Shown here in pieces: positions 52,541 through 61,132 of a DNA stretch of 64,000 bases. The stretch is from Dongia_B soli. GTDB taxonomy: Bacteria; Pseudomonadota; Alphaproteobacteria; Dongiales; Dongiaceae. The stretch lies in NCBI RefSeq assembly GCF_034044715.1, contig NZ_JAXCLW010000002.1:930001-994000 (forward strand). The letters run 5' to 3'. Positions within the stretch are counted from its first letter, which is position 1. Every line of letters starts with the position of its first letter. The notes beneath the pieces were generated by a model. That model did not search any database and was not told the origin of the DNA. It saw nothing but the letters and a program-made list of their open reading frames with translations. Made by a program: the position numbers and the translations under genes.

Positions 52541-53029
52541 CTACCCAATCCTAACTTCCCAGCCCGGCGGCAGTGCCTGCCGCAGAAGTTTCCGCAGATC
52601 CTCAGGCAGCCGAGTCGCCCGGCCGGCCGCACCGATGCAGGCGATCTTGACCGCCAGACGCACCAGTTCGACCTCGTCACCGTCATCGATCCGGCACACA
52701 CGCTGGGCCAAATCGATGGTCGCGCCGCCGAGCCCGGTGACTTTGGTCTCGATCAGCAGTTCATCGTCCAGCTTCGCCGGACGCAAGTAATCGACCTCGC
52801 AGCGTCGCACCGCCAGGACCAAACCGTCCTCCGCCATCATTCTGGCATGGGAGATACCGGCCGACCGCAACATCTCGGTCCGGGCCCTTTCGGCGAACCG
52901 CAGATAGTTGGCGTAATATACGATCCCGCCCGAGTCGGTATCTTCGATATAGACGCGGATCTGATGGCGGTGGATAACCGCGGCCGATTGGCTTGTCCAG
53001 ATAGGGCCTGTCCTGCTCGACTCATGCAT
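52541..53029 (-). CDS. ybgC: Tol-Pal-associated acyl-CoA thioesterase YbgC
   Basis: Hot-dog-fold thioesterase of 162 residues, first gene of the tol-pal cluster in many bacteria. The active-site region is VYIEDTDSGGIVYYANYLRF, with the catalytic Asp in DSGG, followed by FAERARTEML. It acts on short- or medium-chain acyl-CoA or acyl-ACP and may link phospholipid synthesis with the Tol system. It lies about 95 bp ahead of tolQ. Confidence 0.95.
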   Translation of the reverse strand: MHESSRTGPIWTSQSAAVIHRHQIRVYIEDTDSGGIVYYANYLRFAERARTEMLRSAGISHARMMAEDGLVLAVRRCEVDYLRPAKLDDELLIETKVTGLGGATIDLAQRVCRIDDGDEVELVRLAVKIACIGAAGRATRLPEDLRKLLRQALPPGWEVRIG

Positions 53030-53149
53030 GGCTGAACTCGAAATCGGCCCTATTCATCTACCTGGAGCATGGCAAGAATGTGGCAGCGGGATGCTGCGCG
53101 CCGGTGCGAAAGGGCTGTGCCAAGGTGCCGCAGTTTCGATAAGAAATCG

Positions 53150-54220
53150 TCAATTCTCATCGGACAATTCCTCGGCATCCTCGCTGGATCCGGCGGCTAG
53201 CAGGTCGAATTGTGCCGCCGCCCGGGGTGGCGTGAGGCCGAGATATTTAAAGCCGTTGGCTGTCAGCATTCTGCCGCGCGGCGTCCGCTGCAACAGGCCC
53301 TGTTGGATTAGGTAGGGCTCGATCGCCTCTTCAATCGTATCGCGCTGTTCGGCCAAAGCTGCCGCCAGGGTTTCCACCCCGACCGGTCCGCCGCCGTAAT
53401 TCGCGGCGATGCAGTGCAGGAAGCGCCGATCCATCGCATCGAGGCCGAGCTTATCGACATCGAGCCGGGCCAGCGCCTGATCCGCCGCCATAGCATCCAC
53501 CTGGCCCGCTTTGGCGACCAGGGCAAAGTCCCGCACCCGCCGCAACAGCCGCCCGGCAACACGCGGCGTGCCGCGCGACCGTCGCGCGATCTCGGCGGCG
53601 CCGCTGGCGGCAAGATCGAGCCCGATGACCCGGGCACCGCGCCGGACGATGGTTTCCAATTCGGCAGGCGTATAGAAATTGAGACGCAGCGGAATGCCGA
53701 AACGGTCACGGAGCGGCGTCGATAACAGACCAAGCCGCGTCGTCGCGCCGACCAGGGTGAATTTCGGCAGATCGATCCGCACCGAGCGCGCTGCCGGCCC
53801 TTCGCCAATGATCAGGTCGAGGTGATAATCCTCCATTGCCGGATAGAGGATTTCCTCCACCGCCGGCGACAGGCGGTGAATCTCGTCGATGAACAGCACG
53901 TCATTGGGCTGCAGATTGGTGAGCAGCGCGGCGAGATCGCCGGCACGGGCGATCACCGGTCCCGATGTCGCGCGAAAGCCGACGCCGAGTTCCCGCGAGA
54001 CGATCTGCGCCAGGGTGGTCTTGCCGAGACCCGGCGGGCCATGGAACAGCACATGATCCAAAGCCTCGCCCCGCTCGCGCGCCGCCGCGACGAAGATCGC
54101 GAGGTTTTCGCGCAGCTTCTCCTGGCCGATAAACTCGGTCAGCGCTAAAGGCCGCAGGGATTGCTCACCGGCATCCTCTTCGCTGCGTATGCCATCGGTC
54201 AGACGCTGGTCTTCAGCCAC
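53150..54220 (-). CDS. ruvB: Holliday junction branch-migration ATPase RuvB
   Basis: Hexameric AAA+ motor of 356 residues driving branch migration with RuvA. Walker A is GPPGLGKTTLAQ (about 63-74), Walker B VLFIDEIHRLSP, and the sensor/arginine finger region is TRLGLLSTPLRDRFG. The C-terminal winged helix has EPYLIQQGLLQRTPRGR. Length and motifs are normal. It follows ruvA after 33 bp. Confidence 0.97.
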   Translation of the reverse strand: MAEDQRLTDGIRSEEDAGEQSLRPLALTEFIGQEKLRENLAIFVAAARERGEALDHVLFHGPPGLGKTTLAQIVSRELGVGFRATSGPVIARAGDLAALLTNLQPNDVLFIDEIHRLSPAVEEILYPAMEDYHLDLIIGEGPAARSVRIDLPKFTLVGATTRLGLLSTPLRDRFGIPLRLNFYTPAELETIVRRGARVIGLDLAASGAAEIARRSRGTPRVAGRLLRRVRDFALVAKAGQVDAMAADQALARLDVDKLGLDAMDRRFLHCIAANYGGGPVGVETLAAALAEQRDTIEEAIEPYLIQQGLLQRTPRGRMLTANGFKYLGLTPPRAAAQFDLLAAGSSEDAEELSDEN

Positions 54221-54253
54221 AGGTCAGGTTCCCATATTGGCTCGCTGGCCGGC

Positions 54254-54883
54254 TCACTGGCTCAACTCCTTCAATCCGGCGCGGATCAGGTGGTCCAGGC
54301 TGGCGGTGCCATCAGTGGCATGCTGGGCCTTGGCGACAGCGGTGAAAGCTTCCGCCCGGCGATAGCCGAGATTGACCAGCGCTGAAACCGCATCTTCGAT
54401 CAGCGCGTTGGACTTGCCACCGGCCGCCTTCCCCTCGCCGCCCGCCGCTGCTGCCTTCAGCGCCGCCGTGCCGAGGCTGAGGCTACCAACCTTATCCTTC
54501 AATTCGGCGACGATGCGCGCCGCCAGCTTCGGACCGACGCCCGGCGCCCTGGTGATCGCTGTCTTGTCCTGGGCAGCGATGGCGGTCGTCAAATCATCCG
54601 GGCCAAGCACGCCGAGAATGGCAAGACCAACCTTGGCACCGACCCCTTGCACTGTCAGCAGGAGGCGGAACCAGTCGCGCTCAGCCTGATCGACAAAGCC
54701 GAAAAGGTTGATCGCATCTTCACGCACCTGGGTTTCGATCAGCAGGGAGACCGCCGTCCCGCTGGCGCCGAGCCGCTGCAGCGTGCGGTTGGCGGCATGC
54801 ACGACATAGCCGACACCACCGACATCGACGATCACGGCATCGCCCTGGATGCTGTCGATCTTGCCTGTAAGCTTGCCGATCAC
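54254..54883 (-). CDS. ruvA: Holliday junction-binding protein RuvA
   Basis: Tetrameric junction-recognition protein of 209 residues: an N-terminal OB fold (MIGKLTGKIDSIQGDAVIVD), central helix-hairpin-helix pair (VQGVGAKVGLAILG and APGVGPKLAARIVAEL), a flexible Ala/Gly linker (about 142-160), and the C-terminal domain III that contacts RuvB (VSALVNLGYRRAEA). Its ATG overlaps the ruvC stop by four bases. Confidence 0.97.
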   Translation of the reverse strand: MIGKLTGKIDSIQGDAVIVDVGGVGYVVHAANRTLQRLGASGTAVSLLIETQVREDAINLFGFVDQAERDWFRLLLTVQGVGAKVGLAILGVLGPDDLTTAIAAQDKTAITRAPGVGPKLAARIVAELKDKVGSLSLGTAALKAAAAGGEGKAAGGKSNALIEDAVSALVNLGYRRAEAFTAVAKAQHATDGTASLDHLIRAGLKELSQ

Positions 54884-55404
54884 CGCGCCACCTCGCGGAA
54901 ATCCTTGGCGCCCCAGCGTCGCAGCGAACTTAGATGATGAGCATGGCAGATCGCGACGGCCAAAGCATCGGCGGCATCGGGACTTTCCGCCGAACTGGCC
55001 GGCAACAGCACCCGCACCATCATCTGTACCTGTTCCTTGCCGGCATGACCGGCGCCGACCACCGATTTCTTGATGAGATTGGCAGGATATTCCGCGACCG
55101 GCAGCTTGTAGGAAGCCGGCGTCATCAGGACGACGCCGCGCGCCAAACCGAGTTTCAGGGTGGACGTCGGGTTCTTGTTGACGAAGGTTTCCTCGACCGC
55201 AGCCTCGGTCGGCTGATAGAGGTCGATCACCTGCTTCAACCCGTCATGAATCTCTACCAGCCGATCGGCCAGGGATTGCTTGGGGTCGGTATGGATGGTG
55301 CCGGCCGCCACGAAGCTCAGCCGCGAGCCGGGCGGATTGCCATGAGCATCGACGATACCCCAGCCGGTATGCTGCAATCCTGGATCAAGCCCTAGCAGAC
55401 GCAT
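54880..55404 (-). CDS. ruvC: Holliday junction resolvase RuvC
   Basis: Endonuclease of 174 residues that cuts Holliday junctions. Catalytic acidic residues are visible in LLGLDPGLQHTGWG (Asp7), AVEETFVNKNP (Glu), and near the end SPDAADALAVAICH (two Asp). Gene order ruvC-ruvA-ruvB with a four-base overlap is standard. It is 67 bp downstream of yebC. Confidence 0.97.
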   Translation of the reverse strand: MRLLGLDPGLQHTGWGIVDAHGNPPGSRLSFVAAGTIHTDPKQSLADRLVEIHDGLKQVIDLYQPTEAAVEETFVNKNPTSTLKLGLARGVVLMTPASYKLPVAEYPANLIKKSVVGAGHAGKEQVQMMVRVLLPASSAESPDAADALAVAICHAHHLSSLRRWGAKDFREVAR

Positions 55405-55471
55405 CGACCGCCCATTGCGCTATTGTCACTGTCCTGTCCCGGCATTGCCGTCAAGACAGGCTCGCCCTGTC

Positions 55472-56236
55472 TCACGCCGTCAGCGACGCCAAGGTCTCGT
55501 CGGAGACTTCGAAATTGGCATAGACGTTTTGCACGTCATCATTGTCTTCCAGGACGTCGATCAGCTTCATCAGCGACTGCGCGGTATCGGCATCAACCTG
55601 GGTGGCGTTCAGCGGCAGCCATTGCAGCTTGGCTTCCTTGGCTTCGCCAAACTTGGCTTCCAGGGCGTCGCGAACGGCGGAAAAGTCATCCGTCGCGCAG
55701 GTCACCGTATGGGTATCGTCGTCGCTCTCGACATTATCCGCGCCGGCTTCCAAGGCCGCCTCGAAGACGGCATCGGCACTGATCGCCGCGCCCTTCGCGG
55801 TCTTGGTCGGGTAGACGATGACGCCCTTGCGCTCGAACATGAAGGAAACCGAATTGGTTTCGCCGAGATTGCCACCTGCTTTTGCGAAAGCGGTGCGGAT
55901 TTCCGAGGCTGTGCGATTGCGGTTGTCGGTCAGGGCTTCGACGATGACGGCGATGCCGCCCGGGCCATAGCCTTCGTAACGGACCTCATCGTAGTTGGTG
56001 TTGTCTTCACCGCCGGCGCCGCGCTTGATCGCGCGCTCCATCGTGTCCTTGGGCATATTCGCCTCGCGCGCGGCGATGATGGCCGAGCGCAAACGTGGGT
56101 TGGCGTCGGGATCGGCCTGGCCGGATTTCGCCGCCACGGTCAATTCGCGGATGATCTTTGTGAAAACTTTCGCCCGCTTGGCGTCCTGCGCGCCCTTGCG
56201 GTACATGATGTTCTTGAATTGTGAATGACCAGCCAT
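55472..56236 (-). CDS. yebC: YebC/PmpR-family protein (TACO1 family)
   Basis: A 254-residue protein with the family start MAGHSQFKNIMYRKGAQDAK and AKVFTKIIRELTVAAKSGQADP, then PDANPRLRSAIIAAREANMP and YEGYGPGGIAVIVEALTDN. YebC proteins were first described as transcription regulators, and later work connects them to translation of difficult (proline-rich) stretches. It heads the yebC-ruvCAB group, as is common in alphaproteobacteria. Confidence 0.96.
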   Translation of the reverse strand: MAGHSQFKNIMYRKGAQDAKRAKVFTKIIRELTVAAKSGQADPDANPRLRSAIIAAREANMPKDTMERAIKRGAGGEDNTNYDEVRYEGYGPGGIAVIVEALTDNRNRTASEIRTAFAKAGGNLGETNSVSFMFERKGVIVYPTKTAKGAAISADAVFEAALEAGADNVESDDDTHTVTCATDDFSAVRDALEAKFGEAKEAKLQWLPLNATQVDADTAQSLMKLIDVLEDNDDVQNVYANFEVSDETLASLTA

Positions 56237-56562
56237 GGTCCGACTCTAGATTCCAGTTATTGAGTTGGGTTTCCCGGGCATTCTACCACATCTTGCGAAG
56301 CGACAGGCAAGCCGGGAGGCGGCCCGGTGTCGCAATGCCGGTGATAAACGACGGATTCGGAAGCCTTTTAGCACAATTCCCGAAGCCGCAAACCCCTCAC
56401 CGTACTGTGATGCTTCCTCACCCGACTGTGAATTCACCGCAGGGAACCCGTTTTACTAAATTTTAACAGCGCCTTCGGAAGATAGTCTTGGCGGCATTGG
56501 GATCGTATCGGTCCTTCAGCTGCATAGTGATCAAACCTTTCCTGTCGGGTATGGGGATCCGG
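56237..56562. other. Divergent intergenic region upstream of yebC
   Basis: About 325 bp with no supported gene. It includes tandem dyads at 56395-56431 and must hold the yebC promoter as well as that of the gene at 56563. Confidence 0.5.
56395..56431. promoter_or_regulatory. Two similar dyads spaced 21 bp apart
   Basis: CCTCACCGTACTGTGA (56395-56410) and CCTCACCCGACTGTGA (56416-56431) differ at two positions. Each contains TCAC-N6-GTGA, an inverted repeat. The repeat distance of 21 bp equals two helix turns, so two dimers would bind on one face. The regulator is unknown. Confidence 0.5.
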
Positions 56563-56859
56563 ATGTCCGAAGCCATTCATCTCAGTGATGCAGAACAGCA
56601 GAGCATCCACAGCTTGCAGGCCGAGATCGACCGCCTGGCCGAGATGGTCTTCGATGTGGCGCGCGAAACCGGATTGCAGACAGTAACGGCCGCGCTCTCT
56701 CTTGCCGCCGAAGGGCGACCCGGTGCGCCGGATCATGTCCGCGATGTCGCCAATGACCTGCTCTGCCGGGCCGAAATCATGCAATCTGAAATCGGCCGCT
56801 TCATGAGCGTGGCCGAACACGCCCAGATCATTGATCTCGAACAGAAACAAAGCCGCTGA
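56563..56859 (+). CDS. Small helical protein, unknown function
   Basis: A 98-residue, acidic, nearly all-helical product with LSDAEQQSIHSLQAEIDRLA near the start, suggestive of a coiled coil, and no Cys motif or signal. ATG 56563 is preceded by GGGGATC. A terminator follows 21 bp after the stop. No family is recognised. A different frame open from 56488 would merely extend it without an SD. Confidence 0.6.
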   Translation: MSEAIHLSDAEQQSIHSLQAEIDRLAEMVFDVARETGLQTVTAALSLAAEGRPGAPDHVRDVANDLLCRAEIMQSEIGRFMSVAEHAQIIDLEQKQSR

Positions 56860-56880
56860 ATTTCTCCTCCTCGAAACTCG

Positions 56881-56904
56881 AAACCCGGCTTTCGCCGGGT
56901 TTTC
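56881..56904. terminator. Hairpin terminator between convergent small genes
   Basis: Nine-base stem AAACCCGGC/GCCGGGTTT with loop TTTC, ending in TTTTC on the plus strand. It lies between stops at 56859 and 56913 and probably serves both. Confidence 0.8.
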
Positions 56905-56912
56905 TGTAGGTC

Positions 56913-57311
56913 TCATGAGCAGGGATAAAGGTCGGAAAGCGCTTCCCGCGCGACCGCGTTAACGTCCTTGTCCTGACGCTCGGGATGTCGGCGAATCCAT
57001 TCAATGACGGCCTGGGTATCCTCCATATCGCCGATGTCATTCGGCGAACAGGCGCGGAAATCGCCGTAGGACCGGCCGCCTTTCATCGCGGCGCGGACCG
57101 AATGAATCATGGAAATGCAAACATCCTTGGCAGCGCCGTCTTTCAACAGGCAATCCTTCGCCGTGCCGGTGAAGGTAAAAGTAGCTCCGCCATCCTGTGC
57201 CATGGTCCTACCCGGGCCGATAAGGCAAAGGGCCAGTATGCAGGCCAGCAAGAGTTTCGCATGCGACTGCGCAAGCTTAGATTCGATTATATCGGTCAAA
57301 CGCATTTCCAT
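56913..57311 (-). CDS. Secreted Cys-containing protein, Rap1a/Tai-like fold
   Basis: A 132-residue product with a signal peptide (about 17-39, ending in TMAQ) and a mature helical part with four Cys: KDCLLKDGAAKDVCISMI, FRACSPNDIG and the final LYPC. The spacing and the final hydrophobic-Pro-Cys resemble the Rap1a/Tai family of periplasmic proteins, some of which are immunity proteins against type VI secretion effectors. There is no effector gene beside it, so an immunity role is not supported here. ATG 57311 or 57305 may be used. Confidence 0.65.
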   Translation of the reverse strand: MEMRLTDIIESKLAQSHAKLLLACILALCLIGPGRTMAQDGGATFTFTGTAKDCLLKDGAAKDVCISMIHSVRAAMKGGRSYGDFRACSPNDIGDMEDTQAVIEWIRRHPERQDKDVNAVAREALSDLYPCS

Positions 57312-57435
57312 CCCATAATCAGGCAAGTCCGCGCATCTGACGGTGTCCGCGCGAAACGTTAGTGCTGGTTCGTATTCCTACCACTTTTCGCTGTCCGCGT
57401 TATGTCAGGCTGCCGTTACTTTCAGTGTCGTTCGA

Positions 57436-58311
57436 TTATGTGGTTTCGGCAACCAGATCGATCCAGGCTTTCGCCGCCGGTGACAGGATGCTACCCGCAC
57501 GCCAGATCAGGCTGAGTTCCCAGCGCAGATCGTTTTCATCCAGCAGAACCGACACCAATGGCGGCCCGACTTGCTGCACGGCAACCAGCCGTGGGAGCAA
57601 TGCAACGCCAAGCCCCGCCGCGACCAAAGCCAAGATAAAATCCGGCTGCGCGCTATGCGCCGCTTCCCTGGCAACGAAGCCCCGTCTTTGGCAGGCAGCG
57701 CGAATCATCTCGTTCAGGGTGAAACCGGCTTCGAACAAAATCAAACTGCTATCGGCCAGTTCCGTCAGTTTGATGCTTTTGCGGCCTGCGAATTCGTGGG
57801 TCGATGGCAGCACCACGACCATCGGCTCAGCCCGGACCGGTTGGGTGGCAAAGTCGCTTTCGATCGGCGCCAAAGCGGCACCCAATTCGAGCTCGCCTGC
57901 CAACACGGCCTGCTTCAGGCGATTGCTTCCCTGCTCTGCCAGATCGATCTCGATCCCTGGATAGAGCTGGCGATATCTCGCCACCAAAGGTGCGAAGAGA
58001 ATGCTGCTGCCAAGGCGCGGCAAGCCAAGGCGTAACCGGCCGCGCTGCAAGCCGCGCAGATCCGCCAGCTCGGATAGCAAGCTGTCGCGTTCCGCCAGCA
58101 TGGCCTGGGCCCGTCGATAGACCAGCTCGCCCATAGCGGTCAGTTGCACCCGGCGGCCGAGGCGGTCGAGCAACGGCCCGCCCAGTTCCTCTTCCAGCTG
58201 TTTCACCGCCTTGCTGACGGTCGGCTGGGTGGCATTGATGACGGTGGCCGCAGCAGAAAACCCGTCCTGACGTACCACCTCGACAAATGCCCGTAAGGTT
58301 CGCAGATCCAT
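57436..58311 (-). CDS. LysR-family regulator, CidR-like position
   Basis: Regulator of 291 residues with HTH FVEVVRQDGFSAAATVINAT, QPTVSKAVKQLEEELGGPLL (about 10-50) and effector domain from about 90. It is divergent from an lrgA-lrgB type pair; in other bacteria, LysR proteins such as CidR control those genes in response to acetate or overflow metabolites. The 104-bp region between them is very AT-rich, with an imperfect repeat around 58328-58356. Confidence 0.92.
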   Translation of the reverse strand: MDLRTLRAFVEVVRQDGFSAAATVINATQPTVSKAVKQLEEELGGPLLDRLGRRVQLTAMGELVYRRAQAMLAERDSLLSELADLRGLQRGRLRLGLPRLGSSILFAPLVARYRQLYPGIEIDLAEQGSNRLKQAVLAGELELGAALAPIESDFATQPVRAEPMVVVLPSTHEFAGRKSIKLTELADSSLILFEAGFTLNEMIRAACQRRGFVAREAAHSAQPDFILALVAAGLGVALLPRLVAVQQVGPPLVSVLLDENDLRWELSLIWRAGSILSPAAKAWIDLVAETT

Positions 58312-58415
58312 CTATTCCAACTTGGCATTAAATAAATTCAGACAATTCATTTTAATTATAGAGCATAAAGACTTAAATGAAAGCGCACGGAAAGCTTCCA
58401 TCCGTGTAAGCGACA

Positions 58416-58856
58416 ATGACTTCCACCCTGATCCACCTCTCCCGCGTCAAAACCAAAATCGCCTTGGCGGTTGATGCGATCGCGCCGCCCAAAGGCTGGC
58501 CCCAGATCGGCCTGCTGATCGCTATCTGGTGGGGATCGGATTGGCTGGCGCGGATAACCGCTTTGCCCATGCCGGGCAGCGCCCTCGGCATGGTCCTCTT
58601 GCTGCTCGCTTTGCTCAGCGGCTGGGTAAATCCGGCTTGGCTCCGACAGGGATCCGCCAGCCTGCTCAATCATATGCTGCTCTTTTTTATCCCGGCGATG
58701 ATGGCGCCGCTCGGTCACCGGGAATTGTTCGGTCTGGTCGGCCTTAAGATCCTGGGCGTCATCGTTGTCGGCACCACGATCATCATGACGACCACCGCTC
58801 TCATCGTGGAATTCTATTATCGCCTGCGGCTCAAAACGCGGGGAGCGGAAGCATGA
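58416..58856 (+). CDS. lrgA: CidA/LrgA-family holin-like protein
   Basis: A 146-residue inner-membrane protein of four helices with the family region MPGSALGMVLLLLALLSGWV and NHMLLFFIPAMMAPLGH. CidA/LrgA proteins modulate murein hydrolase activity and cell lysis, or carry small metabolites such as pyruvate in some species. The gene overlaps its lrgB partner by four bases (ATGA). The N-terminus has a soluble stretch of about 25 residues. CidA versus LrgA cannot be told apart by eye. Confidence 0.88.
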   Translation: MTSTLIHLSRVKTKIALAVDAIAPPKGWPQIGLLIAIWWGSDWLARITALPMPGSALGMVLLLLALLSGWVNPAWLRQGSASLLNHMLLFFIPAMMAPLGHRELFGLVGLKILGVIVVGTTIIMTTTALIVEFYYRLRLKTRGAEA

Positions 58857-59554
58857 CCCTTGCCGCCCTCACGAATCTGCCGCCGGCTTTCTGGGGCATA
58901 GCCACGCTCGGCCTCTATGGCCTGGCGCGGCTAATCTATGCCCGCAAGCGGCGTTGGTGGTCCTCACCGCTCCTCGTCGCCTGGCTCGCTTGCCTAGCCC
59001 TCGCTTTCGCCCTCCGGGTCAGCTATGCCGATTACCTGCGTGGCACATCCTGGCTGCTCAGCCTGCTGGGACCGGCAACCGTCGCTTTTGCCCTGCCGAT
59101 CTATGAGCAGCGGCATTTCATCCGGCGCCATTGGCCGGTGCTTGCAGTCGGCGTCTTGGCTGGCAGTACTGTCGCGATTGTCAGTTCCTGGCTGCTGGCC
59201 AAATCTTTCAGCCTCCCACCCGATCTCGAACGCAGCTTGGTGGCGCATTCGATCACCACACCCTTCGCCATGACGGTGGCCAGCGGCATCGGCGGCATTC
59301 CCCAGATCGCGGCCGTCAGCACCGCCGTGACGGGCCTGCTAGGCGCCGTAATCGGCGATGGCCTGCTGAAATACCTGCCCCTCAGGTCGTCCTTCGCACG
59401 CGGCGCCTTGTTCGGCATGGGTGCCCATGGGGTCGGTGTCGCCAAAGCCTATGAACTCGGCCAGGAAGAAGGCTCGATCGCCGGACTGGTCATGATCCTC
59501 GCCGGCCTTACCAATGTCGCCGCGTCACCCCTGATCGCTGCCGCGCTCACCTAA
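58853..59554 (+). CDS. lrgB: LrgB/CidB-family membrane protein
   Basis: A 233-residue protein with about seven membrane helices. Family marks are LLGPATVAFALPIYEQRHFI, SITTPFAMTVASGIGGIPQI and the C-terminal LFGMGAHGVGVAKAYELGQ, then EEGSIAGLVMILAG. It is the second member of the LrgAB pair and is coupled to lrgA by the start-stop overlap. Confidence 0.93.
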   Translation: MTLAALTNLPPAFWGIATLGLYGLARLIYARKRRWWSSPLLVAWLACLALAFALRVSYADYLRGTSWLLSLLGPATVAFALPIYEQRHFIRRHWPVLAVGVLAGSTVAIVSSWLLAKSFSLPPDLERSLVAHSITTPFAMTVASGIGGIPQIAAVSTAVTGLLGAVIGDGLLKYLPLRSSFARGALFGMGAHGVGVAKAYELGQEEGSIAGLVMILAGLTNVAASPLIAAALT

Positions 59555-59569
59555 AGCGAGCCGGCCATC

Positions 59570-59979
59570 TCAGAAATGCGCCAGATAGCCGCCATCGACG
59601 GCGATGGTCTGGCCGGTCACATAAGACGCTGCATCGGAGGCAAGAAAGACGGCCGCACCAGCAATCTCATGGGGCGAACCCCAGCGGCCGAGCAATGTGC
59701 GCCCCCCAGCCAATCGGCGATTGCCGCATCGTCGGCCATATCGGCATTCGCCTCGGTGGCGAAATAGCCGGGCGCAAGCGCATTCACCGTGATGCCGGAG
59801 GGCCCGAGCTCCGCCGCTAGCGCCCGGGTCAAAGCATCTAATCCCACTTCGCCGTATATAGCGCATCCCCCGGGCGAGCGATGGGTCCCGCACCTCAGCG
59901 ATAGCAAAACCAAGCCCACGGCCGGCACCCGTGCGAGCGCGACCTTGCCGGAGAGATCGAACAGGCTTGAAGAGATCAT
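59570..59979 (-). pseudogene. Short-chain dehydrogenase (SDR) remnant
   Basis: Pieces of one SDR gene in two frames. From ATG 59979: SSLFDLSGKVAL, then a scrambled stretch where the TGxxxGIG cofactor motif should be; then VGLDALTRALAAELGPSGI with NALAPGYFATEANADM; then, in another frame, LLGRWGSPHEIAGAAVFLAS and TGQTIAVDGGYLAHF. Only about 136 codons remain of a usual 250, the catalytic Tyr-x-x-x-Lys is lost, and there is at least one frameshift. It lies last after HAD and dehydrogenase genes on the same strand and was presumably part of that pathway. Confidence 0.85.
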
Positions 59980-60055
59980 GGCTGAACCGGTTCCGCTGAC
60001 AGAAAATGACAACCCTGCCTAGCGGCCCCGGCCGGCGAAAGCAAATCTTCCGGAG

Positions 60056-61117
60056 TCAGGGCGCAACGACGATATTGCCGAAATGCTTTTTGGCGAGGAA
60101 GGCGCGCTGTGCCTCGGGCAATTGATCCAGCGGGAAGGTTTCGGCGCGCAGAGGCCGCAGCCGGCCGGTTTCGATCAGGCCAACAAGATCACGGAACTCA
60201 GTCGCGGTGCCATAAGACGAGCCGATGATCTCAAGGTGCTTGAGATAGACCGTGCGCAGATCGAGCGGCACGACGGAACCGGCGATGGCGCCGCAAGTGA
60301 CGAAGCGGCCCGCGGGTCGTAGCGTCGATAGCAGGGCCGAGAAAGCCGGACCGCCGGCGACATCGGCGACGACATCGATGGGGCCTGTCGCGACGGCCCG
60401 GAGCGCGGCTTCGAGATCCGGCGCATCGCGGTCGACCGCGGTGACCGCGCCAAGCGCCAAGGCCTTATCCGCCTTGCTGCGGCTGACGACGGCGATCGGT
60501 TCCGCGCCGCGCAGTTTCGCCAGTTGCAGCATGGCCGAGCCGACGCCGCCCGACGCACCGGTGATGACGACGCGTTCGCCGCTGCCGAGCCGGGCGCGGT
60601 TGAGCATGTGGTAAGCCGTGAGATAAGCGATGGGAAAGGTGGCGAGATCTTCGAAAGCCAGATCGCTTTTCAAGGCCACCGCATTCTCCGCCGGCACCGC
60701 ACAATATTCCGCATAGCCGCCGTCGCGTTCCGAGCCGAGATAATCAACTTCCGTGGGATCGTCCCCACCCTTCAGATAGAGCGTCGGATTGACCAGGACG
60801 CGCTCGCCGATCCGATGGTCACTGACGCCCTCGCCCACGGCAGCCACCGTTCCGGCAATATCCGAGCCCTGAATGCGGGGAAATTGCGGCGCCTCGCGTT
60901 TCCATCCGGTGCGCGCGGCCGGATCGTCCTCGCGGCCATAGCCGCCGATCCGCAGCATCACATCGGAATTGTTCAGGCCACAGGCGCCAACCTTCACCAG
61001 CACCTCGCCTGCCGCCGGGCGCGGCACGCGGGTTTCCACCTGTTGCAATCGGTCGATCTCGCCGATCCCGGTCAAGGCAATCGCGCGCATCAGTTTCGGC
61101 AAAGCTTCCGGCATCAC
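60056..61117 (-). CDS. Zinc-binding-type medium-chain alcohol dehydrogenase
   Basis: NAD(P)-dependent MDR enzyme of 353 residues. The GroES-like half has VKVGACGLNNSDVMLRIGGY and PRIQGSDIAGTVAAVGEG; the Rossmann half has VVITGASGGVGSAMLQLAK. Asn-Asn replaces the usual catalytic-zinc Cys-His in CGLNNSD, so it probably acts without catalytic zinc, like quinone or enoyl reductases. It is 15 bp downstream of the HAD gene and upstream of the SDR remnant, making a small operon under the divergent LysR. Confidence 0.91.
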   Translation of the reverse strand: MMPEALPKLMRAIALTGIGEIDRLQQVETRVPRPAAGEVLVKVGACGLNNSDVMLRIGGYGREDDPAARTGWKREAPQFPRIQGSDIAGTVAAVGEGVSDHRIGERVLVNPTLYLKGGDDPTEVDYLGSERDGGYAEYCAVPAENAVALKSDLAFEDLATFPIAYLTAYHMLNRARLGSGERVVITGASGGVGSAMLQLAKLRGAEPIAVVSRSKADKALALGAVTAVDRDAPDLEAALRAVATGPIDVVADVAGGPAFSALLSTLRPAGRFVTCGAIAGSVVPLDLRTVYLKHLEIIGSSYGTATEFRDLVGLIETGRLRPLRAETFPLDQLPEAQRAFLAKKHFGNIVVAP

Positions 61118-61132
61118 GTGCTCCCTCTCGCT

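Noticed and set aside
56434..56916. Minus-strand open frame of 160 codons
   Set aside because: Antisense to the helical protein at 56563 and running through the terminator at 56881-56904.
56563..57311. Possible toxin-antitoxin or effector-immunity pair
   Set aside because: The two small genes converge instead of forming an operon, and the Rap1a/Tai-like protein has no effector beside it.
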